The notes: a model not told the origin generated them from the sequence alone. A stretch of DNA of 64,000 bases from Nocardia brasiliensis (GCF_011801125.1 NZ_CP046171.1:6262001-6326000); one strand, 5' to 3'. Shown: positions 46,202 through 55,901, numbered from the stretch's first letter. Program-made: numbers and translations.

Positions 46202-49200
46202 CTAACGCCCGGCGTCCTGGTACGCCTTCGCGGCCGCGTCCAGTTCGTCCAGCGCCTTGCCGAAGTCCTGGAAGTTGCCCGTGCGCATGGCGTTTCGCAC
46301 GTTCTCGATCTTGCGGTTCAGCTCGGCGGCCGCGGCGTCCTTCGCCGCCGACGAGCCGGTGGGCGGGGTGACGCCACCGGGCGGCGGAGGCGGCGGGGTG
46401 CCGGTGTTGTTGCCCGGCGGCGGCGTTGTGCCCTCGACCGGCGGTGCGGTGCCGGGTTTCGGCCTGGTCGCCGGGTCACCGCCGAACGGCGTGGCCAGCG
46501 CACCCGCGCCGGGCAGCACCTGGTTCAACGCCTCGGCCAGGGTGGAGGCGTACCCGACCTTCACGCTGCCCGCCTCGTCGCGGTAGCTGACCAGCACGCG
46601 CAGCAACTGCGGGAAGGTCGAGGTGTTCGGCCCGGTATTGCGTTCGTTGTAGAACGGCTCCACGTACAGGATGCCGCCGTCGGCGATCGGCAGGGTCAGC
46701 AGGTTGCCGTACTTGATCTTGTTCGAGTTCGACAACAGGGTCCGCTCGCGCGAGACCTCGGGTGCGGTCGTCATCGTGTTCTGCGTCTGCTGCGGACCCT
46801 GGGTCTGGGTGTCGGTGGGCAACCGCCGAATTGTGAACTTGCCGTAGCCATCCGGATCCGAGCGCACCGAGATGTAGGCGGACAGGAACTGCCGGTTGTA
46901 GCCCACCATGGCACTGGTCAGGTTGAACGTCGGCTTGTTCGTCTGCGGATCACCGAGCAGCACGTAGTACGGCGGCTGGTTGAACGTGCCGCCGCCCTCG
47001 ATCGTCGGATCGCTCGGCACCGACCAGAATGCGTTGTTGGTGAAGAACTCTCGCGGGTCGTCCACGTGATACTTGGTCAGCATCTCGCGCTGCACCTTGA
47101 AGAAATCCTCCGGGTAACGGAAATGCGCCCGCAATTCCGGAGAGATATCGCTCATCGGTTTCACCGCGTCGGGAAACACCCCGCGCCACGCCTTGAGCAC
47201 CGGATCGCTCGGATCGGTCTCGTACAGCGTCACGGTGCCGTCATAGGCGTCGACGGTGGCCTTGACCGAGTTGCGGATGTAGCTGACTTCCTTGCGCGGC
47301 AACAACCTTCCGGTCTTCTTGTCCACGCTGTCCTCGATGCCGTCCAGCGACGTCTTCTGCGCGTACGGGTAGTTGTCGAGCGTGGTGTAGGCGTCGACGA
47401 TCCACTGGATCCGGCCGTTGACGACCGCAGGGTAGGCGTTGCCGTCGGTGGTCAGCCACGGCGCCACCTTCTGCACCCGATCGCGCGGCGCGCGGTTGAA
47501 GATGATCTTCGACTCCGGGCCGATGGCCGAGGAGAACAGGATGTTGCGCTCGGCGTACTTGGCGGCGAAGGCAAGCCGGTTGAACCAGTTGCCGATCGGC
47601 ACGCCGCCCTTGCCGTCATAGGTGAACTGCGCTGCGTCCGAATCGTATTCGCGCGGACGCTGCCCCTCCGACGCACCGACGATCGCGTAGTCCGGGTTGG
47701 CCTGCGAAATGACCTCACCGAAGTAGATGCGCGGCTGGTCGACCTTGATCCGCTGCTTGTCCGACGGCGTGAACAGGTCGCTGACCATGAAGATCGGGTA
47801 GCCGCTGTCGCTGCTGCCGCCGGTCGCGTTCGGGTCCTCGGACTGCGGCTTGTTGACCCGGTTGGCCGGCGCCGCGACGAAACCGTTGCCGTGGGTGTAG
47901 ACGGTGTGCTGGTTGATCCAGTCCTTCTGGTTACCGGACAGCGCCGCGGGCGACAGCTCGCGCGCCGCGACGATGTAATCCTGCACATCGCCGTCGAGGT
48001 TGTAGCGGTCGATATCGAGCGCCTCGGGGAACCCGTAGAAGTTCTTCAGCTGTCGCAGCTGAGTGAACGTGGGCGAGAGGATATTCGGGTCGAGCAGCCG
48101 GGCGTTGCCGATCGTCGCCGCGTCCACCGCCACGTTGACCGGGTTCTTGTTGCTCTCGCCCTTGTAGTCCTGGTACTCGATCTTGTCGTCGGTGATACCG
48201 AACGCCTGCCGCGTCGCCGCGATATTGCGCTCGATGTACTCGCTTTCCTTGTCCGCGGCATTCGGGCGCACCGAGAACTGCTCGACGACCAGCGGCCACA
48301 CCGCGCCGACCAGAATCGAAGACAACACCAGCAGCGCCGCCGCCATCGCGGGCACCCGCAGATCACGCAGCACGATGCCGGCGAAGAACGCGATCGCGCA
48401 GATCACCGCGATGGACAGCAGAATCAGCTTGGCGGGCAACACCGCATTGATATCGGTGAACGAACCACCGGTGAAGGTGGGCTCCTTGCGGCTGCTCATC
48501 AACAACTCGTACCGGTCGAACCAGTACGCGATCGCCTTCAACAGCACGAAAAGCCCGGCGATCACCGCGAGTTGGATGCGCGCGGCGCGCGTGAGCGTGC
48601 CCTCCCGGCCGGTGAGCCGCAAACCGCCGAACACGTAGTGCGTCACCAGGCTCGCGAAGAACGCGATGACCACCGCGACGAACAGCCAGTTCAACACCAT
48701 CCGGTAGAACGGCAGATCGAAAGCGTAGAAACCCACATCCAAATGGAACTGCGGATCCTGCTGACCGAACGAGCTGCTGTTCAAGAACAACTGCACCGTC
48801 ACCCAATTCGACTGTGCCACCAGACCCGACAACAACCCGAGCAGCACCGGGATCCCGACACCGAACAACCGCAGCCTGCTCATCACCGTGGTGCGATACC
48901 GCGCGATCGGATCGTTCGGCCCGGCCACCGGCACGAACACCGGCCGCGACCGATAGGCGAGCAGCAACGCCAGCCACACCACCACACCGACGAAGAGCGC
49001 GACCACGAGGAACAACAAGAACCGGGTCCACAGCACGGTGAGATAGACGCTGCGGAAGCCGACCTCGCCGAACCACAACCAATTGGTATAGGTGTCGGTG
49101 AGTCGAGGACCGAGCAGCAGCAACGCCGCGAGGACGATCGCCGCCAACAGCAGAACTCGGCTGCGTCGAGAAAGCGAAGGTAAGCCGGTGGGGGGCCGCA

Positions 49201-49207
49201 TGCCCAC
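46202..49207 (-). CDS. UPF0182 family large membrane protein (Rv3193c-like)
   Basis: A 1001-residue protein. Seven transmembrane spans occupy about the first 310 residues; a long extracytoplasmic region follows, ending in a Pro/Gly-rich linker (TPPPGNNTGTPPPPPPGG) and a helical tail with KIENVRNAMRTGNFQDFGKALDELDAA. Length and layout match UPF0182. Function is not established. GTG 49207 (MGMRPPTG) follows GGAGAG and corresponds to the start remembered for the M. tuberculosis protein; the frame remains open to 49237. It is the first gene of a block collinear with Rv3193c-Rv3199c. Confidence 0.9.
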   Translation of the reverse strand: MGMRPPTGLPSLSRRSRVLLLAAIVLAALLLLGPRLTDTYTNWLWFGEVGFRSVYLTVLWTRFLLFLVVALFVGVVVWLALLLAYRSRPVFVPVAGPNDPIARYRTTVMSRLRLFGVGIPVLLGLLSGLVAQSNWVTVQLFLNSSSFGQQDPQFHLDVGFYAFDLPFYRMVLNWLFVAVVIAFFASLVTHYVFGGLRLTGREGTLTRAARIQLAVIAGLFVLLKAIAYWFDRYELLMSSRKEPTFTGGSFTDINAVLPAKLILLSIAVICAIAFFAGIVLRDLRVPAMAAALLVLSSILVGAVWPLVVEQFSVRPNAADKESEYIERNIAATRQAFGITDDKIEYQDYKGESNKNPVNVAVDAATIGNARLLDPNILSPTFTQLRQLKNFYGFPEALDIDRYNLDGDVQDYIVAARELSPAALSGNQKDWINQHTVYTHGNGFVAAPANRVNKPQSEDPNATGGSSDSGYPIFMVSDLFTPSDKQRIKVDQPRIYFGEVISQANPDYAIVGASEGQRPREYDSDAAQFTYDGKGGVPIGNWFNRLAFAAKYAERNILFSSAIGPESKIIFNRAPRDRVQKVAPWLTTDGNAYPAVVNGRIQWIVDAYTTLDNYPYAQKTSLDGIEDSVDKKTGRLLPRKEVSYIRNSVKATVDAYDGTVTLYETDPSDPVLKAWRGVFPDAVKPMSDISPELRAHFRYPEDFFKVQREMLTKYHVDDPREFFTNNAFWSVPSDPTIEGGGTFNQPPYYVLLGDPQTNKPTFNLTSAMVGYNRQFLSAYISVRSDPDGYGKFTIRRLPTDTQTQGPQQTQNTMTTAPEVSRERTLLSNSNKIKYGNLLTLPIADGGILYVEPFYNERNTGPNTSTFPQLLRVLVSYRDEAGSVKVGYASTLAEALNQVLPGAGALATPFGGDPATRPKPGTAPPVEGTTPPPGNNTGTPPPPPPGGVTPPTGSSAAKDAAAAELNRKIENVRNAMRTGNFQDFGKALDELDAAAKAYQDAGR

Positions 49208-49367
49208 GATGCCACTCTCCAAGGTCCGGCGGCGCACGCACCGAGAAGCCCCGACAGCGCGCCGCAGTCCGATGTTTCGGGTGGTCCTTCCGGACCGTCG
49301 CGCCCCACTCTACGGAATCGGACAGTAATTTGGCCGCGCGGGCGCGGCATGGTTCGCGGCCCCTGGT

Positions 49368-49434
49368 GTCTCGTGGCTCAGCGGTCGAGACTCGCGCCTG
49401 CGGCGCATGCGCTTCGACCGCTGAGCCACGAGAC
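49368..49434. repeat. 21-bp inverted repeat with 25-nt loop
   Basis: GTCTCGTGGCTCAGCGGTCGA (left arm, 49368-49388; 21 bases, perfect complement at 49414-49434). The loop contains CTGCGGCGCATGCGC. Confidence 0.9.
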
Positions 49435-49599
49435 GGCCGCGAACCGAGTCGCTCGTAAGACTCGCGCCGTGGTCGCGGGGTTTGCGGGGAAGCGAGCGTT
49501 TCAGTTCGCGGGTTGGTTGGTTTGGGTCCGGACCGTCGAGACTCGCACGTGCGGCGCCTGCGGCGCATGCGCTTCGACCGCTGAGCCACGAGACGGCCG
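49385..49599. repeat. Two direct copies of a 55- to 65-bp element
   Basis: Copy 1 (49385-49439) begins TCGAGACTCGCGCCTGCGGC; copy 2 (49535-49599) begins TCGAGACTCGCACGTGCGGC and carries an extra GCACGTGCG-type stretch. Both end with CGCTGAGCCACGAGACGGCC. The spacing between starts is 150 bp. Confidence 0.85.
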
Positions 49600-49752
49600 G
49601 GAACCGGATCGCACGGAAGACTCGCTCCGTGGCGGGCACCGGTGGGTCTGGTTGGGGCCGCGACGTCTTCGAGGTGGCGAGTCCTGCTCGCCGGCTCGGT
49701 GGAATCGCGCTGAGGTGGGTTTGCTGTGTGGGGTTGTTGAGCGTTTGATTGG

Positions 49753-50346
49753 ATGTGCAGCGTGACCCCCGCAGATCTGCATGCCGAACTCGTCCTCGCC
49801 CGTTCTGTCCGGGAGGTGGCCGAGTTCGTCGACGGCGAAGGGTGGGGCAGACCGCCGCAGATGTTCGCGCTGGTGCCGACGGCGGACCTGGTGGCGGCGC
49901 AGCCGGAGCTGCTGGATCAGCTGGACGAGGGGGCGGAGCTGACTCCCGTTGCGCAGGAGTCGTTCCCGGACGACATCACCGGCGGCTCGATGGCGCTGGA
50001 CGAATTCCTCGCGACAACCAGCTGGCCGCCCGCGGTGCGCGGGTGCGTGCTCGTGCAGGAGATCGTGGTGTTGCCGCCGGACGCGGAATCGACCCTGGAC
50101 GCGGCGTTGGTGCCGCTGCTGGCCGACCACGACGCGGCAGATGCCGCCGCGCGCGCCGCGGCCGAAGCCCATCCCGATCGCCGCGAGGCGCGCCTGTTCG
50201 CCGCGGTGCTGCGCGAGGGCGCGTCACTGTGCCTGCTGCAGGTGCGCCCCGAGGACGACGCCGACGAATTCGCCGACATGGACCTGCGCACCTACCCCAA
50301 CCTGGCGCCCAATCTGATCGAGGCCTTGCTCGCCACGCTGGAGTGA
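49753..50346 (+). CDS. PPA1309 family protein
   Basis: A 197-residue acidic, soluble protein: HAELVLARSVREVAEFVDGEGWGRPPQMFALVPT near the start, MALDEFLATTSWPPAVRGCVLVQEIVVLPP in the middle and AVLREGASLCLLQVRPEDD near the end, matching a conserved actinobacterial family of unknown function that travels with the PDZ-Lon and DUF2342 genes. ATG 49753 may be near-leaderless; GTG 49762 is the alternative. It is convergent with the PDZ-Lon protease gene. Confidence 0.8.
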   Translation: MCSVTPADLHAELVLARSVREVAEFVDGEGWGRPPQMFALVPTADLVAAQPELLDQLDEGAELTPVAQESFPDDITGGSMALDEFLATTSWPPAVRGCVLVQEIVVLPPDAESTLDAALVPLLADHDAADAAARAAAEAHPDRREARLFAAVLREGASLCLLQVRPEDDADEFADMDLRTYPNLAPNLIEALLATLE

Positions 50347-50352
50347 GCGGCC

Positions 50353-51378
50353 TCAGCCGCAGCCGACGGTCTCCTTGCCCGCGTTGATCTCGTTGAGCGA
50401 TTGCACGGCGCCGGTGAGGTTTTCGACCCTCACCAGCCGCAGCCCCGCAGGGGTGCGCTGCCTGGCCTCGTTGCAGTTGGCCGCGGGCACGAGGAACGTC
50501 TCGGCGCCTGCCTCGCGGGCGGCCATCATCTTGTACTGGATGCCGCCGATCGGCCCGACCTTGCCGTCGTTGTCGATGGTGCCGGTGCCCGCGACGAACT
50601 TGCCGCCGTCGAGCTCGCCCGGGGTGAGCTTGTCGATCAGCGCGAGGCTGAACATCAGCCCCGCCGACGGGCCACCGATATCGGCGAGGTTGAAATCGAC
50701 CTGCAGCGGCGGACGGGCGCCCTCCCCCGGCGTCACGCCGAGGTAGCCCTTCGCCTTGTCGTCCGGGCGCTCGCCGAGGGTCACCTGGATCGTCTGCTCG
50801 GCGCTCTCCCGGCGCACCTGCACGGTCAGCTGATCGCCGGGCTTCTGCGCCCCGACCGCGCTCACCACGTCCTTCGGCGTCGCGATCGGCGCGCCGTTGA
50901 TGCTGATGATCTCGTCGCCTTCCTTCAGCAGATCCTTGGCCGGTCCGTCCTCGGACACCTTGCGCAGCAGCACCACGGTCGGCATGTTCAGAAAGCGCAG
51001 CGCGGCGATCTCGGCGTTGCCCTCGGAATCCTTGAAGTCCTGCTTGTTGGACTCGTCGATCTGCTCGCGCGAGACTCCGGGCGGGTAGACCTCGGCGCGC
51101 GGCACCAGGCCGTGCTTGCCGCTGGCCCAGAAGCTGAACGCCTCGAAGATGCTCAGCCCGTCGCGCACGGCGACAGTGGTCATATTGAGATGGCCCGTGG
51201 TCGGGTCCACCTCGGTGCCGCGCACCGCGACCACCTCCTTGCCATCGACCTCGCCGAGGGTGTTGAAGGTGGGACCGGGACCGAGTGCGACGAACGGCAC
51301 AGTGAGCACCGTGCCGAGCGCGCCGAGCACCAGCACCGGGATCAGAGCGGCCACCAGGGTGAGGATCCGACGATTCAC
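50353..51378 (-). CDS. PDZ domain-containing Lon-type serine protease (Rv3194c-like)
   Basis: A 341-residue membrane-anchored protease. An N-terminal helix (about 5-30) anchors it; a PDZ domain covers about 120-215; the C-terminal Lon protease domain has the catalytic Ser in GGPSAGLMFSLALID and Lys in DGKVGPIGGIQYKMMAA. It would degrade or process extracytoplasmic proteins. GTG 51378 gives MNRRILTLVAALIP, the usual start; an in-frame GTG 9 nt upstream exists. It is divergent from the DUF2342 gene, as in Rv3194c/Rv3195. Confidence 0.9.
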   Translation of the reverse strand: MNRRILTLVAALIPVLVLGALGTVLTVPFVALGPGPTFNTLGEVDGKEVVAVRGTEVDPTTGHLNMTTVAVRDGLSIFEAFSFWASGKHGLVPRAEVYPPGVSREQIDESNKQDFKDSEGNAEIAALRFLNMPTVVLLRKVSEDGPAKDLLKEGDEIISINGAPIATPKDVVSAVGAQKPGDQLTVQVRRESAEQTIQVTLGERPDDKAKGYLGVTPGEGARPPLQVDFNLADIGGPSAGLMFSLALIDKLTPGELDGGKFVAGTGTIDNDGKVGPIGGIQYKMMAAREAGAETFLVPAANCNEARQRTPAGLRLVRVENLTGAVQSLNEINAGKETVGCG

Positions 51379-51504
51379 CTGGACCACAGTAATGATCGCC
51401 GCGCGCCCCGGATGCCGCAGGCGTACATTCCCGGCCGACGCGCCTGCTCGATTTCGCGCCGCGCGAACATCAACCGCCTGCACCGCACGCGTAACGTAAG
51501 GGAT

Positions 51505-52932
51505 ATGAGTGACGTCCCCTTCGGATTTTCGAACCGCGACGACGACGACCGCAAGCGCGGCGACGAGCCGGGCGGTCCCGAGTCGAACAATCCGTTCGGC
51601 TTCGGTGTGGGCGGGCCGGGCGGCGGGTTCGATCCGTCGCAGCTCGGGCAGATGCTGACCTCGCTCGGCCAGATGCTCAGCGGCATGGGCCAGCCGGGAT
51701 CGGGTCAGTCCGGCCCGGTGAACTACGACGTCGCCAAGCGGCTGGCCCGCCAGCAGCTGGGTTCGACCATCACGCCGGTGAGCGCGAGCACCGCGAGTGC
51801 CGTCGCCGACGCCGCGCACCTCGCCGAACTGTGGCTCGACAGCGCGACCACGCTGCCTGCCGGGGCGGCCAAGACCGTCGCGTGGACGGCCAACGACTGG
51901 ATCGAGGAGACGCTGAGCACCTGGCAGCGGCTGTGCGACCCGGTGGCGCAGCAGATCTCGGGGATGTGGACCGCATCGCTGCCCGAGGAAGCCAAGGAGT
52001 TCGCCGCCCCGATGGTCGGCATGCTCGGCCAGATGGGTGGCCTCGCGTTCGGCTCGCAGCTCGGACAGGCGCTCGGCCAGCTCGCCAAGGAGGTATTGAC
52101 CTCCACCGATATCGGATTACCGCTCGGTCCCTCCGGCACGGCCGCCCTGCTGCCCGCGGCGATCGCCGAGTTCAGCGCGGGCCTGGAGCAGCCGGAGAGC
52201 GAGATCATGGTGTTCCTGGCCGCCAGGGAGGCCGCGCACCAGCGGCTGTTCGGGCACGTGCCGTGGTTGCGCCAGCAGGTGCTGGCCGCCGTCGAGGACT
52301 ACGCGCGCGGCATCCGGATGGACTTCTCCGCGTTGGAGGAGGCCGCGCAGGGCATCGACCCGATGGCGCTGACCGATCCCTCGAAGATCGAGGAGATCCT
52401 GGCGCAGGGCGCGTTCGAACCGCAGACCACGCCGGAGCAGAAGCAGGCGCTGGAACGGCTGGAAACGCTGCTGGCGTTGATCGAGGGCTGGGTGGAGGTC
52501 GTGGTCACCGACGCGGTGGGCGATCGGCTGCCCGGCGCGGGCGCGCTGGCCGAGACGCTGCGCAGGCGCCGGGCCACCGGCGGGCCGGCCGAGCAGACGT
52601 TCGCGACCCTGGTCGGCCTCGAGCTGCGTCCGCGCAAGCTGCGTGAGGCCGCGGCACTGTGGCGCAGGCTGACCGGCGACGCGGGCATGGAGAAGCGCGA
52701 CGGCGTGTGGGCGCACCCCGACCTGCTGCCCGATTCCAACGATCTGGACTCCCCCGCCGGATTCATCGATGCGGTGATCGGCGGCGGCGCCACCGCCTTC
52801 GACGATCCGCTTGCCCAGCTGGCCGAGACCGAGGCGCGGGAAAAGGCCGAGCGCGCCAAGGCCGCCGAGGACACGCCGGACACCGGCGATGCCGGACCCG
52901 ACCTGGGCAAGGACGGCGGACAGTCCGCCTGA
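51505..52932 (+). CDS. DUF2342 putative zinc metalloprotease (Rv3195-like)
   Basis: A 475-residue cytoplasmic protein. A Gly/Asp/Pro-rich N-terminus (to about 75) is followed by the DUF2342 domain, with AAREAAHQRLFGHVPW (a variant of the zincin helix) near residue 233 and PLGPSGTAALLPAAIAEF just before it. The C-terminal tail is acidic. Protease activity is annotated by fold only. ATG 51505 is the first Met of the family-typical MSDVPFGFSNRD. It is divergent from the PDZ-Lon gene and followed by the ThiF-like gene. Confidence 0.85.
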   Translation: MSDVPFGFSNRDDDDRKRGDEPGGPESNNPFGFGVGGPGGGFDPSQLGQMLTSLGQMLSGMGQPGSGQSGPVNYDVAKRLARQQLGSTITPVSASTASAVADAAHLAELWLDSATTLPAGAAKTVAWTANDWIEETLSTWQRLCDPVAQQISGMWTASLPEEAKEFAAPMVGMLGQMGGLAFGSQLGQALGQLAKEVLTSTDIGLPLGPSGTAALLPAAIAEFSAGLEQPESEIMVFLAAREAAHQRLFGHVPWLRQQVLAAVEDYARGIRMDFSALEEAAQGIDPMALTDPSKIEEILAQGAFEPQTTPEQKQALERLETLLALIEGWVEVVVTDAVGDRLPGAGALAETLRRRRATGGPAEQTFATLVGLELRPRKLREAAALWRRLTGDAGMEKRDGVWAHPDLLPDSNDLDSPAGFIDAVIGGGATAFDDPLAQLAETEAREKAERAKAAEDTPDTGDAGPDLGKDGGQSA

Positions 52933-53017
52933 ATGTCCTGTTGGTAGCCGCGAAACCCTGTGCATAACCACGGGTTTCGACGCGGGCGCGGCGGCCGCGG
53001 CGTGCACACTGCTCGGC

Positions 53018-53887
53018 ATGACCGCTCAACGCCGTGGCCCACGGCTGTCCGCACAGCTCACCGTGCTGGTGCGTCCCTCGGGTGTGGTCCAGCTCGGCTG
53101 GAATCCGGAGACGGCCATGGTCCTGGATGCCGGTGGGTTGACGGCCGAGACCGTGCTGGCCTTTCTGCGCCTGCTCGACGGGATGCAGACCCGTCCGCAG
53201 ATCGTCTGGCGGGCGGGCGAACTCGGCATCGAGCCCGATCACGCGATCGCGCTGCTCGACGTGCTGGACGCGGCGGGCATGCTCGAACATCCCGAGGAGC
53301 GGGCGGGCCGGATCCGATCGGTGCGGGTGCACGGCATCGGACCGCTGTCCGACGCGGTGGTCTCCGGCCTGCGCAAGCTGGGGCTGCGGCCGAGCCGCTC
53401 GCGTGACTACAGCGCGACCGCGGCTGCGGTGCCCACCTGGCACGCCGACCTGGTGGTGCTCACCGACGCGCTGATGCCCGACCCCCGGCTGCTCGAGGAC
53501 CTCGGCCGCCATCGCGTGGCCCACCTGCCGGTCCGGATCCGGGACGGACGCGGGGTGGTCGGGCCACTGGTGCTGCCCGGCGCGACCACCTGCCTGCGCT
53601 GTGCCGACCTGCTGCGCGCCGACCACGACGCGGACTGGCCGCATCTGGCCGCGCAGTTGTTCGGCCGGGTCGGGCACGCCTCGCCTGCCCGGATCGCGGC
53701 GACCGCAGCCCTCGCGGTGAGCGAGGTCGAATCGGTGCTCGCCCTGTCGACCCGGCGGGAGTTGGCGATCTTGGACAGCACCCTGGAACTGGACCTCGAT
53801 TCGCACCTGATCGACCGGCGGCGCTGGCCGCGCCACACCGCGTGCTCGTGTCACGGAATCACCGTGGACCTGCGCGAACAAACCTGA
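53018..53887 (+). CDS. ThiF/cyclodehydratase-like protein (Rv3196-like)
   Basis: A 289-residue protein with a ThiF/E1-like Rossmann core of the group related to RiPP cyclodehydratase partners. It has GAGPLSD-like motif replaced by HGIGPLSDAVVSGLRKLG, a CLRCAD pair and a C-terminal CSCHG pair that can bind structural zinc. No precursor peptide or YcaO gene is nearby, so it is probably not part of a RiPP system. ATG 53018 precedes the first conserved segment. The neighbours are those of Rv3196. Confidence 0.75.
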   Translation: MTAQRRGPRLSAQLTVLVRPSGVVQLGWNPETAMVLDAGGLTAETVLAFLRLLDGMQTRPQIVWRAGELGIEPDHAIALLDVLDAAGMLEHPEERAGRIRSVRVHGIGPLSDAVVSGLRKLGLRPSRSRDYSATAAAVPTWHADLVVLTDALMPDPRLLEDLGRHRVAHLPVRIRDGRGVVGPLVLPGATTCLRCADLLRADHDADWPHLAAQLFGRVGHASPARIAATAALAVSEVESVLALSTRRELAILDSTLELDLDSHLIDRRRWPRHTACSCHGITVDLREQT

Positions 53888-54041
53888 AGGTGGTTACCCC
53901 GCATGGCGTTTCGAGCGGGGCCCGACGGCGCGGAACGAGCTATGCTGCACCCATCCCCGAGTGACCGGGCTCACAACCTCAGGCGGCGTCGATTCAAGAT
54001 TGCCGTGGCTAAGTAGTGGCACCTTCCGCCATGATGGGTAG

Positions 54042-55385
54042 GTGTCTGAGATCGTGCGCCGTCGCTCGTCCCGCAACGCCAAGTTGGCCAAGATTCCGCT
54101 CGGCATCGCCGGGCGCGCGGCCGTAGGATTCGGCAAGAAGCTGGCCGGGGGCGACAAGTCCGAGATCAACGCACAGCTGAACCAGAAGGCCGCCGAACAG
54201 CTGTTCACCGTGCTCGGTGAGCTCAAGGGCGGCGCGATGAAGTTCGGCCAGGCGCTCAGCGTGATGGAGGCCGCGGTCCCCGAGGAATTCGGCGAGCACT
54301 ATCGCGAAGCACTGACCAAGCTGCAGGCGGCGGCCCCGCCGATGCCGGCCGAGACCGTGCACCGGGTGCTGGACCAGCAGCTCGGCACGCAATGGCGGCA
54401 ACGGTTCCGGGAATTCGACGACACCCCGGCCGCCTCGGCCAGCATCGGCCAGGTGCACAAGGCGGTCTGGTCGGACGGACGCACCGTCGCGGTCAAGGTG
54501 CAGTACCCGGGCGCGGACGAGGCCTTGCGGGCGGACCTCAAGACGCTGTCCCGGATGACCGGGCTGCTCGCCACGGTGATCCCCGGCGCCGACGTGAAAC
54601 CGATCCTCGCCGAGATCACCGAACGGACCGAGGAGGAACTCGACTACCGCAACGAGGCGGCCAACCAGCGCGCCTTCGCGAAGGGCTTCGACGGGCACGC
54701 CGAGATCGTGGTGCCCAAGGTGGTGGCCAGCGCCCCGAAGGTGATCGTCACCGAGTGGCTGGACGGTACCGCGGTCTCGGCGATCATCAAGTCGGGCGCC
54801 GAGGATCCGGAGGGCACCAAGGAACTGCGCAATCGGGTCGCGGGCCTGATGGGCCGGTTCCACTTCTCCTCCCCCGCGACCGTCGGGCTGCTGCACGCCG
54901 ACCCGCACCCCGGCAACTTCATGATGCTCGCCGACGGCAAGCTCGCCGTCATCGACTTCGGCGCCTGCGCCCCCATGCCGGACGGATTCCCACCCGTGCT
55001 GGGCCGGATGCTCGCGCTCGCGGTGGACGAACGGTTCAAAGAACTCACCGACCTGATGTACGACAACGGCTGGGTCATCCCGGGCCGCACCGTCACCCAC
55101 CAGGAGATCGCGGACTACCTGCGGCCGTTCACCGATCCGATCCAGTCCGACTCGTTCCATTTCACCCGCTGCTGGATGCAGCGGGTGGCGGGCAAGGCCT
55201 CCGACATCTCCAGCGCGGAGATGAAAACCGCACGCGCCCTGCAACTTCCGGCCGAATACGTGATGATCTTCCGGGTGCTGGGCGGCTCCGTCGGCATTCT
55301 CGCCCAGCTCGACGCCGAGCTGCCCTTCATGAAGCTGGTCCGCACCTGGATGCCGGGCTTCACCGCGGAGCGCACGGCCAGCTGA
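54042..55385 (+). CDS. ABC1/AarF-family kinase (Rv3197-like)
   Basis: A 447-residue UbiB/ABC1 atypical kinase. Family signatures are KFGQALSVME (KxGQ helix), ASASIGQVHKAVW, VAVKVQYPG with the ATP-binding Lys, LLHADPHPGNFMML and VIDFGACAPM. Such proteins extract or modulate lipids and quinones. GTG 54042 begins MSEIVRRRSSRNAK. The M. tuberculosis homologue adjoins whiB7 and has been linked to macrolide resistance as a WhiB7-dependent gene; here 2.8 kb of other genes separate them. Confidence 0.92.
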   Translation: MSEIVRRRSSRNAKLAKIPLGIAGRAAVGFGKKLAGGDKSEINAQLNQKAAEQLFTVLGELKGGAMKFGQALSVMEAAVPEEFGEHYREALTKLQAAAPPMPAETVHRVLDQQLGTQWRQRFREFDDTPAASASIGQVHKAVWSDGRTVAVKVQYPGADEALRADLKTLSRMTGLLATVIPGADVKPILAEITERTEEELDYRNEAANQRAFAKGFDGHAEIVVPKVVASAPKVIVTEWLDGTAVSAIIKSGAEDPEGTKELRNRVAGLMGRFHFSSPATVGLLHADPHPGNFMMLADGKLAVIDFGACAPMPDGFPPVLGRMLALAVDERFKELTDLMYDNGWVIPGRTVTHQEIADYLRPFTDPIQSDSFHFTRCWMQRVAGKASDISSAEMKTARALQLPAEYVMIFRVLGGSVGILAQLDAELPFMKLVRTWMPGFTAERTAS

Positions 55386-55490
55386 CCCACCCGCCGACTC
55401 GGCCCGCGCGACCTGCCTTACCGGACGTGGCGCGGGCGGTCGGCTAGCCTCGGTCGGTCAGGTCAGCTCCGTCCGCGAGGGGTGATGGTC

Positions 55491-55901
55491 ATGTCCTGCA
55501 CCAACCGGATCTTCGGCGTGTCGATCGGCACGGCGATGCTGCTGCTGGCACCGCCGCACGCGATCGCGGCCGAGCCCGATGCGCCGTCGGTGCTGGCGCT
55601 GACCCTGGGCCGCGGCGTGTCGATCGCCGCAGCCGAACGCCGTGCCGTCACGCTGACCTGCACCCCCGCCGTCGGTGGCACGCACCCGAACGCGGTGGAC
55701 GCCTGCCGGGCACTGGACGACGCCGACGGCAACATCCGTGCGCTGGCCGCGTTCACCGTGCCGCCACGCTGCCCGCAGAACTTCGATCCGGTCTACGCCA
55801 CCATCGACGGCGTCTGGCGCGGTGCGCCGATCACCGATCACGGTGTCTTCTCGAATATGTGTGTGCTGCTTGCGACGACGGTCGCGGTCTTCAACTTCTG
55901 A
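55491..55901 (+). CDS. Subtilisin inhibitor-like (SSI family) secreted protein
   Basis: A 136-residue secreted protease inhibitor. The signal peptide ends near AIAA; the mature domain has the SSI hallmarks LTCTPAVGGTHPNAVDACRAL, CPQNFDPVYATIDGVWRG and FSNMCVL, with four cysteines for two disulfides. SSI proteins block serine proteases outside the cell. Start 55491 follows GAGGGG; in-frame GTG 55482 and ATG 55485 are alternatives. It lies just outside the conserved Rv3193c-type block, between the ABC1 kinase and the permease fragment. Confidence 0.88.
   Translation: MSCTNRIFGVSIGTAMLLLAPPHAIAAEPDAPSVLALTLGRGVSIAAAERRAVTLTCTPAVGGTHPNAVDACRALDDADGNIRALAAFTVPPRCPQNFDPVYATIDGVWRGAPITDHGVFSNMCVLLATTVAVFNF

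Larger units (their letters stand above)
49208..49752. other. Repeat-bearing gap
   Basis: 545 bp between the divergent UPF0182 and PPA1309-family genes. It holds a large inverted repeat (49368-49434) and a roughly 55-bp direct repeat (49385-49439 and 49535-49599). Overlapping open frames in the region have only repetitive content and are not credible genes. Confidence 0.6.

Noticed and set aside
46187..49183. 998-codon plus-strand open frame
   Set aside because: Antisense shadow of the UPF0182 gene; composition is Arg/His/Gln-rich and has no domain.
53018..53887. RiPP (thiazole/oxazole peptide) biosynthetic cluster
   Set aside because: Only a ThiF-like protein is present; there is no YcaO partner, dehydrogenase or precursor, and the context is a conserved housekeeping block.
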